Shown here: piece after piece, positions 1 through 8,205 of the stretch
Numbering within the stretch: position 1 is the first letter of the stretch
Layout: each line of letters begins with the position of its first letter
Assembly (NCBI GenBank): GCA_011192175.1
Contig: DUEJ01000107.1
Span: 1-54,520 of the forward strand
Origin: Thermoflexia bacterium
Lineage (GTDB): Bacteria > Chloroflexota > Anaerolineae > B4-G1 > SLSP01
DNA length: 54,520 nt
Direction of reading: 5' to 3'
The notes under the pieces: model-generated
The model's database searches: none
What the model was told of the DNA's origin: nothing
The model's input: the letters and a program-made list of their open reading frames with translations, nothing else
Position numbers and translations under genes: made by a program

Positions 1-1041
1 ACTCTGGTTAAGTCCTGCTGGATATAACTGATGTAGTTGATAAACAGCGGAGTCCGCCGGCAAAAGGCGATGATTGTTAATCTCGTCCCTGGTCATTTTC
101 CTGCGACTGCCATCAGAAAGTTCAACACGATCCCAATGAGAATCGCTTTCTACCGCCTTGGATTTGAACAACTGACGGTACTTTATCTGTGATTTGATAC
201 GCGCATACCAAATCAGGTAATCCACTGTTCCCTCAAGATACTTTGAACCAAGAGGCATTCCCTTCTTTCGGAACGTGATTAGCGCAACGAAATTCTCGCT
301 CCCCAATACCTCATCCATCAACTCCCGCACGTGATGCACATTCTCGTCGCCGATCTGCACGAACACACTCCCGCTCTCGTGCAGCAGCTCGCGGGCCAGC
401 AGCAGGCGGTCGCGCAGGTAGCTCAGGTAGGAGTGAATGCCCAGTTCCCAGGTGTCGCGGAAGGCGCGGATCTGCTCCGGCTCGGCGGTCAGGTCCTCGT
501 CCCTGCGGTCCTTCACGCTGCGCTTGTTCACGAACGGCTGAAAGTTGGAACCGTACTTGATGCCGTAGGGCGGGTCAATGTAGATCATCTGCACCTGCCC
601 GGCCAGCCCCTCTTTTTCCAGCAGGGAGTTCATCACCAGCAGGCTGTCGCCGGCGACGAGGCGGTTGGACCAATTGTGCCGGTGGCGGTAGAACTCAATG
701 GCCTGGCGGATGGGCGGGTTTTCTTCGAGTTGGGCAAAGAGGGAGAGTTGCTCTGCCTGCGGGCCGTTCTGCTTGCGCACCGCCTCGATGATGGTGCGCG
801 GGTCAATCCGCTCGTGGACGTGGAGCGAGACGGTGGGCACCTTGAAGGAAGTGTGCTCGGCCTTGCCGGCCCAGTGCAGTTGCGGGTCGAGGTGGGGATC
901 GTAGGCGTAGGTGCGCGGGCCGGCGTCGGGGTCAGTGTCCGGCGTCACCAGGCCGACGGGCGGGTTGTTGACCCGCTCCTTGCCGGTGTGCTGGTAGGAT
1001 TCAATCGGGCGTTTGGTTTTGGTTGATCTTCGTCGGGCCAT
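1..1041 (-). CDS. Site-specific DNA-methyltransferase, type III Mod-like, 3' end truncated by window edge
   Basis: Not in ORF track because no stop lies in the window. Reverse-strand translation from ATG at 1041: MARRRSTKTKRPIESYQHTGKERV...NRLVAGDSLLVMNSLLEKEGLAGQVQMIYIDPPYGIKYGSNFQPFVNKR...GSVFVQIGDENVHHVRELMDEVLG; contains DPPY amino-methyltransferase motif. Confidence 0.9.
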   Translation of the reverse strand, partial: MARRRSTKTKRPIESYQHTGKERVNNPPVGLVTPDTDPDAGPRTYAYDPHLDPQLHWAGKAEHTSFKVPTVSLHVHERIDPRTIIEAVRKQNGPQAEQLSLFAQLEENPPIRQAIEFYRHRHNWSNRLVAGDSLLVMNSLLEKEGLAGQVQMIYIDPPYGIKYGSNFQPFVNKRSVKDRRDEDLTAEPEQIRAFRDTWELGIHSYLSYLRDRLLLARELLHESGSVFVQIGDENVHHVRELMDEVLGSENFVALITFRKKGMPLGSKYLEGTVDYLIWYARIKSQIKYRQLFKSKAVESDSHWDRVELSDGSRRKMTRDEINNHRLLPADSAVYQLHQLYPAGLNQS

Positions 1042-1169
1042 TTGTGATTTTCCTTTTGTGGTGATGGGAAGTGCTGGTGGGAGGGCGATCTCGCGGAAGG
1101 ACTGCTAGTCACCCAACAGCCCCCGCACCGGGATCTTCAGGTAGCCTCGCTTCCGCAATCCAGCCTAGA

Positions 1170-1472
1170 TTAGTTGAAGTTGTCTCGTCTTTTGATTCGT
1201 GGCCGCGAATAGCTGGCCGTTCGCCTCCCCCCAATCATACCCCTCCACTGCCATCGCGCAACCGCTTGCCGCAGTTCAGTGATCACCGCCGGGGCTGATT
1301 GTGGCTCGAGTTGTCCACTGTGAAAGGCCGCCAATGATTCCTGGGCATCGCGGGCAATTTCACGACGCCGGGCTTCAGTACGCCAGGCACGCATCAGATC
1401 AATGAGCATCTCTTGCTGTTCGGCCGGAAATTGTTTGGCCGTCTCTACCACTTGCTCAAAAGTCATCGCCAT
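1170..1472 (-). CDS. Small hypothetical protein, antitoxin-like N-terminus, C-terminus possibly repeat-derived
   Basis: MAMTFEQVVETAKQFPAEQQEMLIDLMRAWRTEARRREIARDAQESLAAF resembles small antitoxin-like proteins; the C-terminal RWQWRGMIGG is encoded by a 36-nt repeat also found at 1587. Confidence 0.45.
   Translation of the reverse strand: MAMTFEQVVETAKQFPAEQQEMLIDLMRAWRTEARRREIARDAQESLAAFHSGQLEPQSAPAVITELRQAVARWQWRGMIGGRRTASYSRPRIKRRDNFN
1230..1265 (+). repeat. Direct repeat copy 1 (CCCAATCATACCCCTCCACTGCCATCGCGCAACCGC)
   Basis: Near-identical to 1588..1623. Confidence 0.7.
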
Positions 1473-1587
1473 TATTATTCCCTCTCTTTAATTTTCTCTG
1501 CTCGTACCTGTCACATCTACGAAGGCGAGTGCAAGTCGCTTGGTTCAGGAGTGTTCGTTGGTGGGATGAAGGTTGTCGTTTCCCAGC

Positions 1588-1623
1588 CCAATCATACCCC
1601 TCCACCCCCCATCGCGCAACCGC
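1588..1623 (+). repeat. Direct repeat copy 2 (CCCAATCATACCCCTCCACCCCCCATCGCGCAACCGC)
   Basis: Near-identical to 1230..1265. Confidence 0.7.
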
Positions 1624-1932
1624 CACTGGGCCCTGCTAACCGGTCCCTGCCTGCAAATTGGCACTACTACAAGTCGCGGCTACTTTTGTATCATTAACCA
1701 ATTTGTAATTCCAGGATTGAACCATTGAGGGCCCCAAGTAAAATTAAGGGGAAGGTTGAGAATTTTGCGAAATCTCAACCAAAACATAACCATTTTGCAG
1801 CTAGACCTTGGAAATCTTTGCCCCCTGAGCATTCTTTGCAGTTAGAAAATCTTTTTTCGGCATAACCATAAATCAGTATTTATCTGCGAAAATCTGCGTC
1901 CAAAAAATGGACAAAAACTCTGGTAGCTTGAA

Positions 1933-3597
1933 CTAAAGAGGCCCTTGCCCTCCCCGGGGAGCAGGTTGCCGCGCTAACACGCTCAACGCCAGGTTATCGG
2001 CGTGATCGCAGACCCGCTCCAGGGTCCGGAGCGTTTCGTTGTAACTGAAGCTCGCTTCCGGTTGGCAGACGCCGTTATTCAGACGTTCAAGGTGTTCCTC
2101 GCGCGCCGTCATGTACAGCCTGTCAAATTCGTCCTCCAACACGCAAACTTTTTGGGCCAATGCCGCATCATCGTCTTGAACAGCCCGCAACGCCAGCCCA
2201 TAAGTCTGCTGAGTATGTGCGAACAACTCCTGCAACTCCTCCTGCGCCTCCTTGCTGAAGAGTGCCTCTTCCTGCGCCTTGCGTTGAGCGAACTGCGCCA
2301 GGTTTTCGGTCAAGTCCCCCACCCGCTCGATATCGGTGGTGAGACTTTTGATCTGAAAGCAGCGTCGCTGTTGCTCAACGCTCAAATCCTTCCGCATGAG
2401 CGTGTTGACGAAGTCTTCCAGCACAACACAAACGGGATCAATAAAGCCCTCCTCGAGCTCTAAAACGCGCTGAGTGGCTGCCGCATCATCTTCCACCAGG
2501 GCCGCGCGGCTCCACTTTACCATCTCGGCGGTGGTCTCCCCGATGCGCAGGAGCTCCTTGTGAGCCTCGGCCAGCGCCACCGAGGGCATACTGAGTTGCT
2601 GTAGGTCAATGTAGGCGGTGAGCTTCGGCTGCTGCTCGGCCGCGCTCGGCGGCACCAGCGCCTCAACGCCCCGCGTGATGTATTTCACAAAAGGAAAGAG
2701 CATTACGCTCACCGTGATGTTGAAGATCGTATGCGCATTGGCAATCTGGCGCGCCAGATCGGGAGAAGTACGGGCCACCAGCTCGGCGAAGGGGATGAGA
2801 AAGGGCAGAAAGATAAGCACGCCGGTAACGTTGATGAACGTCTGCGCCAGAGAAGCCCGGAAAGCCATCCGGGAGAGGTTGAAAGAGGCGACGAACTGCG
2901 TATCAATGCAAGTACCGATGTTGGCTCCCAGCAGCAACGCGATGGCGCCCGGCAAGGTGATGGCCTGACTCATGCCCATGGCGACGACCAGCCCGGTCAT
3001 GGCCGAGCTGCTCTGGACGATAGCCGTGATCACGGTTCCGGCCAGCACGCCGGCCCAGACATTCTGCCCCATGAAGGTCAACCACGTTTCCACTGCCGGT
3101 AACGTAGCCAGCACCTTCAGCGCGCCGGACATCAAATCCATTCCTAAGAACAGAAGCCCGAACCCCATGGCAATTTCACCGTACTTCCGCCACTTCTCCT
3201 CCGGCATAAATTCGATGAAGACAATTCCCAGCGCCAGGAAGAAGTAGAAGAAATCGCCGATATCGAAGGCCGCGATTTGACCGGTGAACGTGGTGCCGAT
3301 CTCCTGCCCAATCATCACGCCGACCGATTGCTCTAAAGTCATCAAATTGGCGCTGAGCAAGCCCATCATCGTGAGCATCAAGAGACTACTGCTCTGGATC
3401 AAGGCCGTCGCGCCGAAGCCAAACAGCGCGGCCTTGATCGGGCGGTTCGTCATCCGGTCCAGCCATTGTTGGAGCTGATGGCCGGCCAGTTTTTCCATGC
3501 CGTTACTGAGCATCTGGATACCGAACAAAAAGAGAGCTAATCCACCCACAACTTGCAAACCGTTTACCATAATTGCTCCTATGAAAGCCCTCACCAC
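1933..3597 (-). CDS. Na/Pi cotransporter family protein with C-terminal PhoU-like region
   Basis: 554 aa; GLALFLFGIQMLSNGMEKLAG, QSSSLLMLTMMGLL and QSSSAMTGLVVAMG motifs typical of the NptA/Na-Pi family; helical PhoU-like C-terminus. Confidence 0.9.
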   Translation of the reverse strand: MVRAFIGAIMVNGLQVVGGLALFLFGIQMLSNGMEKLAGHQLQQWLDRMTNRPIKAALFGFGATALIQSSSLLMLTMMGLLSANLMTLEQSVGVMIGQEIGTTFTGQIAAFDIGDFFYFFLALGIVFIEFMPEEKWRKYGEIAMGFGLLFLGMDLMSGALKVLATLPAVETWLTFMGQNVWAGVLAGTVITAIVQSSSAMTGLVVAMGMSQAITLPGAIALLLGANIGTCIDTQFVASFNLSRMAFRASLAQTFINVTGVLIFLPFLIPFAELVARTSPDLARQIANAHTIFNITVSVMLFPFVKYITRGVEALVPPSAAEQQPKLTAYIDLQQLSMPSVALAEAHKELLRIGETTAEMVKWSRAALVEDDAAATQRVLELEEGFIDPVCVVLEDFVNTLMRKDLSVEQQRRCFQIKSLTTDIERVGDLTENLAQFAQRKAQEEALFSKEAQEELQELFAHTQQTYGLALRAVQDDDAALAQKVCVLEDEFDRLYMTAREEHLERLNNGVCQPEASFSYNETLRTLERVCDHADNLALSVLARQPAPRGGQGPL

Positions 3598-3700
3598 AGA
3601 GGCCCAGAGGGCCCTGAGATTTTAATCATTTACCCTACCTAACTCACGCCGGCTTTCATGCGCGCGGGTGACTGTGGACAGTCATCCCCTATACGCTGAA

Positions 3701-4516
3701 TTACTCATCACGCAGGAAAATGTACCAGTACATTCCAGAGATGATGACCCCGCCGCCGATGATGTTGCCGATAGTAACCGGCAGCAGGTTCTTGAAGATA
3801 AAGTTCTCCCAGGTCAGCGCCTCGTAACCCGCCGCACCGGTGCCGGCCTTGATGAACAGCCCCACGGCGATGAAGTACATGTTCGCTACGCTATGCTCAA
3901 ATCCGGCCGCCACAAATCCTGCGATGGGGAGGGTAAGAGCCGCGATCTTGCCCACAACCGTGCGAGCGGAGAAAGTGACCCAGACGGCCAGACAGACCAG
4001 CATATTGCAGAGGATCCCCAGGGCGATAGCCTGCACGAATCCCAAGCCGCATTTACTGTTGGCGATGGCCATGGCCTTCTCGCCTAGCGCGCCGCCGGAG
4101 AAAGTGTACTGCTTGCTCAAGAAAACTAGCCCCGCCAAGAACACCGAGCCGGCGAAGTTCCCCAGGTAAACCCAGCCCCAGTTACGTAGCAACTGGCTGG
4201 CGGTCACCTGCTTGTGGAGCCAGGCTATCACGATCAGGTTGTTGCCCGTGAACAATTCCGCGCCGCCTATGATCACCAGAACCAGACCCAAACAGAAGAC
4301 CAGACCGATCAACAGTTTGGCGACGCCAAAGGGCAGATCACCGGCGCCGGTAGCGATGGTAGTCGCAAAGATCGCGCCGAAACCAATGAAGATGCCGGCT
4401 AACATTCCCGACACGATAAGCGTCGCAGTCGCCTTATGCACTTTGGCGCTACCGACGTTCACGGCTTTCTCTGCCATTTTGGCAGGAGGAAGAGAGTTAC
4501 TGTTAATCTCAGGCAT
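3701..4516 (-). CDS. Formate/nitrite transporter (FNT) family protein
   Basis: 271 aa; GAELFTGNNLIV, GNFAGSVFLAGLV, GILCNMLVCLAVW, GFEHSVANMYF typical of FocA/NirC family. Confidence 0.92.
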   Translation of the reverse strand: MPEINSNSLPPAKMAEKAVNVGSAKVHKATATLIVSGMLAGIFIGFGAIFATTIATGAGDLPFGVAKLLIGLVFCLGLVLVIIGGAELFTGNNLIVIAWLHKQVTASQLLRNWGWVYLGNFAGSVFLAGLVFLSKQYTFSGGALGEKAMAIANSKCGLGFVQAIALGILCNMLVCLAVWVTFSARTVVGKIAALTLPIAGFVAAGFEHSVANMYFIAVGLFIKAGTGAAGYEALTWENFIFKNLLPVTIGNIIGGGVIISGMYWYIFLRDE

Positions 4517-4640
4517 AAAAACCTCCTTGATACCTGGTCATCACGGCATAACTGGTTAGATTAACTACTTCCGGCGGCAAGGTTATCTCCTGTGGTAACC
4601 ACCCTCATAAATATCCTATGTGGTGATAAATCAAACCCAA

Positions 4641-4746
4641 GTATCATCTCAATATTTCGGGGGCTTGTAGCGCGGAATGGAATGGTATTCCACCCGCCGG
4701 ATTGACAATCCGGGATACAACCGACCCTAATTTTTTGAGATGATAC
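4641..4746 (+). mobile_element. MITE-like element copy A, 106 bp
   Basis: Bounded by imperfect terminal inverted repeats GTATCATCTCAA...TTGAGATGATAC; about 95% identical (5 differences) to the reverse complement of 17295..17400. Confidence 0.75.
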
Positions 4747-4813
4747 AGCCAAGCAGTGTTTCTAACCCTCAAAAGGGAGCTGATTTTCCATATGCGATTG
4801 CCCCCCTCAAATC

Positions 4814-5122
4814 TCACTCTGCCTTGACACCCGCCCTGCGTTTTTGGGGGATAAGCATTATCAGAGAACGTAGAGCCGCGTTCACAGATTCCGAATCGGG
4901 GAAATAGTCTCGCACATCTGGTTCTAGCAGCACTGCGCCTTCTTCGAGCGTAAAATGCTGCACAGTGGTCGTTCCGTCAGATTGGTGAATCTTGACCGTA
5001 TGCCCCGCACGATAGGCTTTGTAATACTTACCTCGAACCCCGCCCTCCATACTGGCAAAATCGTATTCGGAGCGCATATCATCGTTTTCCAAGTTTGCTT
5101 GTTTAGAGGTTCCTTTTTTCAT
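4814..5122 (-). CDS. Antitoxin-like protein (EYDFx..GGVRGKY family), partner of BrnT-type toxin
   Basis: MKKGTSKQANLENDDMRSEYDFASMEGGVRGKYYKAYRAGHTV...LLEPDVRDYFPDSESVNAALRSL; overlaps toxin stop by 20 nt. Confidence 0.7.
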   Translation of the reverse strand: MKKGTSKQANLENDDMRSEYDFASMEGGVRGKYYKAYRAGHTVKIHQSDGTTTVQHFTLEEGAVLLEPDVRDYFPDSESVNAALRSLIMLIPQKRRAGVKAE

Positions 5123-5387
5123 AATTTCTCCGTTCAGATCTGGTCGCTTTGCGACAACTGATAATGCGTACATTTACTTCTCGCTCTGTATGCACCATAA
5201 TTAAAATTCGGCGTTTCAAAGAATAGCCGATGTTGAGGTAACGTTGTTCGCGGTGAGAATGCTCCGGGTCAGGAAACGTCATCAGGAATGGATCACTGAA
5301 AACCGTCTTGGCTTCCTCAAAACTGATTTTATGCTTCCTCAGATTTGCTTGAGCCTTTTCTTCGTCCCACTCAAATGTCAGACTCAT
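5103..5387 (-). CDS. BrnT family toxin
   Basis: 94 aa FEWDEEKAQANLRKHKISFEEAKTVFSDP...REQRYLNIGYSLKRRILIMVHTEREVNVRIISCRKATRSERRNYE, classic BrnT pattern. Confidence 0.9.
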   Translation of the reverse strand: MSLTFEWDEEKAQANLRKHKISFEEAKTVFSDPFLMTFPDPEHSHREQRYLNIGYSLKRRILIMVHTEREVNVRIISCRKATRSERRNYEKRNL

Positions 5388-5600
5388 CGAGTACCTTTCT
5401 CCAATTCTTGAACATAAATTTACCCATCATTGGTACGACCTACCATATTGCTCACATGGTTGGTGTACCGAGACGTAAATTTTTCATCACAGATTAGACA
5501 GATTGCACTGATTTTTGATTTCTTTCACGTTAATTTGCGCAATTCGCGGTTGATTTTGGCTTGACCATGCGAAACCCTAAAGAACCAAATTTGGGGGAAA

Positions 5601-5765
5601 TTACCCCGGCGGCTGGCTGGCGGTAAAATCCACGCACCGCCAGCTAACTTTCAAACGTAGCTGGGAGCTGATCAGCAAATCGCCCCGCGGCCCCTTTGCT
5701 ATTTCAACCACCTCACAGGCAGCTCCATCCGCACCTGCGGCAAGCAGCTCCTCAGCGTTCCGCAT
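5601..5765 (-). CDS. Candidate 54-aa small protein overlapping end of hybrid histidine kinase gene
   Basis: ATG at 5765 lies inside the last codons of the 5752..7782 CDS; MRNAEELLAAGADGAACEVVEIAKGPRGDLLISSQLRLKVSWRCVDFTASQPPG then TAA; below the ORF-track length cutoff. Confidence 0.35.
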   Translation of the reverse strand: MRNAEELLAAGADGAACEVVEIAKGPRGDLLISSQLRLKVSWRCVDFTASQPPG

Positions 5766-7782
5766 CCAGAGCGCGGTGAATTGCCTGCCCCAGAGCCTCT
5801 ATCTCAAAAGGCTTCTGGAGTAGCTCCCGGAAGCCGCTTTGGCGCAGCTCTGTCGTGAGCTGCGCATCCACATAGCCGGTGAGTCCCAGCGCGCCCAGCT
5901 GCGGGTCTCTCTTTTGCAACTCACGCAGCAACTCCTCCCCTCCCATTTCAGGCATCACTAGATCTGTGACGACCAAATCAATATCCCGCTCCGTCTCATA
6001 AATCTTCAGCGCGGCATGCCCGTGGGGCGCGCTCAGTACCCGGTAGTTGAGTGCTTTCAAGAACGTCTCGATCACATCCCGGAGCAGTTGGCTATCCTCC
6101 ACCACCAACAGCGTCTCCCCTTGCCCGGCTACCATTCCCGCAGTGGGGTTAGCCACCCACTCTTCCTCCAATTTACCAGCCGGCAGGTAGATATAAACCG
6201 TTGTCCCCTCTCCCAGCTTAGTCTCTACGTCAATATGTCCCTTATGCATCTTGATGATGCCGTACACCTGCGCTAATCCCAGCCCCGTACCTTGACCTAC
6301 TTCCTTGGTAGTGAAGAAAGGTTCAAAAAGATGCGCATACACCTCCGCGGGCATGCCTATCCCGGTATCCGCCACAGTCAGGCAAATCCATTCGCCAGTC
6401 GACATAGCCGCCACCGGTGGCTTAGCAGCGGGACCGAGAGTTAGTTTGGAGAGCGTAACCCGTAATTCCCCGCCTTGAGGCATCGCATCACGGCTGTTCA
6501 ACACCAAGTTCATTAACGCCTGCTCCAGGCGGTTGGCATCAGCCTCCACGATATACTCCTCGGCTTCCGCCGCCAGAGTGAAGCGGATATGTTCTGGAAT
6601 CGTGCGCCGCAGGACCTCGAGCACGTTGCCCGTGAAAGGTTTTAAGTCCAGCGTTTGCCGCTCAATCATTGAACGGCTACTGAAATCGAGAATTTGCTGC
6701 ACTAAATTCGCCGCTTTTTTCGATTGACTGCTGATAATCTCAAAGATCTTCGCCAACTCCGGCGGCAGAGTGGGTTTCCGTAAGGCCAGCTGCGCATAGA
6801 GAATGATGACCGCCAGAATGTTACGAAAATCGTGAGCAATACCCGCGGCCAGTTGCCCCACCACGGCTAACCGCTCTTGACGGCGCAACTGCTCTTCAAG
6901 TTGCTGACGCTCGGTGATGTCGCGGCCGAGGGCGATGGAACCCGTGGGGGTACCCTGCCGATCCACCAGATTGCGGTAGTTCCACGAGATGGTGCGGGTT
7001 GCACCGTCCTTGCGCCGGATAGTTGTCTCCCAATCCTCTACTACTGCACCTCTGTTAATGATAGTCGTGGCTTGGGTCACGATCTTGTCACGATAGACCG
7101 CGTCCGGGTAGAGCCACTCCCATATTTTGTTGTGCCCCAGGACTTCTGCGCAGGTGTAACCACTGATTTCTGCGGCAGCTCTGTTCCAGACAACGATATT
7201 AGCTTCAACATCAAGCACATTCAACCAAACATTGGCGTTATCAATCACACTGCCCCGAAACTGGCTGAGTTTATAGATATCCTCTTCCGCCCGCTCGCGC
7301 TCGGCGATCTCGACCACGAGTTGGGCGTTAGCCTGGGAGAGTGCGGCGGTGCGTTCTGCCACCAACTCCTCGAGGCGCTCCCGGTATTGTTGCAGTTCCT
7401 CCTCAACGCGCCATTGGCGTAAGATGCGCTCCACGGTGGCCGGCAGGACGGTGAGGTAGTTGCCCTGCGGGTCTTTGATAAGATAATCGCCCGCGCCAGC
7501 TTTCATCGCCCTGACGGCGGTCTCTTGGTCACCGCTGCCCGTGATCACGACGATCGGCGTGTCTCCCGCCACGGCGAACAGATCGAAGGCCGTGCCCCCG
7601 CCGAGCATATAATCCAACAACGCGATGTCGAAACGCTCGTTGGTCAGGCAGTCACGGGCTTCCGAAAGCGACCCCGCGATCACATAGTCATAGGGCAGGT
7701 TCTCCCGCTTGACAAAGCGCTGGAAGGCTAGCTGATCAACCTTGTCATCTTCAACCAGCAAAATTTTGATTCTTTTTTCCAT
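5752..7782 (-). CDS. Hybrid sensor histidine kinase (REC-coiled coil-PAS-HisKA-HATPase-REC)
   Basis: N-terminal REC (LLVEDDKVDQL, LLDYMLGG), PAS, GQLAAGIAHDFRN H-box, DTGIGMP and GTGLGLAQVYG ATPase boxes, C-terminal REC (DLVVTDLVMPEMGG). Confidence 0.93.
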   Translation of the reverse strand: MEKRIKILLVEDDKVDQLAFQRFVKRENLPYDYVIAGSLSEARDCLTNERFDIALLDYMLGGGTAFDLFAVAGDTPIVVITGSGDQETAVRAMKAGAGDYLIKDPQGNYLTVLPATVERILRQWRVEEELQQYRERLEELVAERTAALSQANAQLVVEIAERERAEEDIYKLSQFRGSVIDNANVWLNVLDVEANIVVWNRAAAEISGYTCAEVLGHNKIWEWLYPDAVYRDKIVTQATTIINRGAVVEDWETTIRRKDGATRTISWNYRNLVDRQGTPTGSIALGRDITERQQLEEQLRRQERLAVVGQLAAGIAHDFRNILAVIILYAQLALRKPTLPPELAKIFEIISSQSKKAANLVQQILDFSSRSMIERQTLDLKPFTGNVLEVLRRTIPEHIRFTLAAEAEEYIVEADANRLEQALMNLVLNSRDAMPQGGELRVTLSKLTLGPAAKPPVAAMSTGEWICLTVADTGIGMPAEVYAHLFEPFFTTKEVGQGTGLGLAQVYGIIKMHKGHIDVETKLGEGTTVYIYLPAGKLEEEWVANPTAGMVAGQGETLLVVEDSQLLRDVIETFLKALNYRVLSAPHGHAALKIYETERDIDLVVTDLVMPEMGGEELLRELQKRDPQLGALGLTGYVDAQLTTELRQSGFRELLQKPFEIEALGQAIHRALDAER

Positions 7783-7785
7783 CCT

Positions 7786-8205
7786 TCACCTCTCAGGCGG
7801 TAACTCGCTCAACGTCCAATATAGGTCAATAACTCTCACCATTTCGACAAATTGCCTATAGTCCACCGGCTTGATCATGTAACCAGCCACCCCTAGGTTA
7901 AAACTAGCTACTTTGTCCTGTTCTTCCCTGGAGGTTGTCAGCACCACTACCGGGATTCGCTTTAGGAGCCCGTCTTGTTTGACTACGTTCAGGAACTCGA
8001 GGCCATTCATGCAGGGCATATTCAAATCCAGCAGAATGACACAAGGGAGTTCATTCTCCGGATTTCTCAAGAACGCCAGCCCCTTTTCCCCGTCTCTGGC
8101 GATGTCCAGGCGATTCGCGACCTTGAGCTCTCGCAGCGCGCGTCTGACGGTCATGGCATCTACCCGATCGTCTTCGACCAGCAAAATAGGTTTAGTCCCT
8201 CTCAT
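7786..8205 (-). CDS. Response regulator, single REC domain (Rcp1-like)
   Basis: MRGTKPILLVEDDRVDAMTVRRAL...VILLDLNMPCMNGLEFL...VVVLTTS...GYMIKPVD; start overlaps upstream stop (ATGA). Confidence 0.9.
   Translation of the reverse strand: MRGTKPILLVEDDRVDAMTVRRALRELKVANRLDIARDGEKGLAFLRNPENELPCVILLDLNMPCMNGLEFLNVVKQDGLLKRIPVVVLTTSREEQDKVASFNLGVAGYMIKPVDYRQFVEMVRVIDLYWTLSELPPER

Noticed and set aside
331-1026. 231-aa plus-strand ORF
   Set aside because: Antisense to the methyltransferase whose minus-strand translation has a DPPY motif; codon-pattern artefact.
1080-1140. Short in-frame peptide AGLRKRGYLKIPVRGLLGD* on the minus strand, possibly a gene remnant
   Set aside because: Too short and no recognisable family; cannot be supported.
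4561-4752. 63-aa minus ORF, sharing CIPDCQSGGxNTIPF with the ORF at 17106..17384
   Set aside because: Shared peptide is the translation of the MITE-like repeat, not a protein family.
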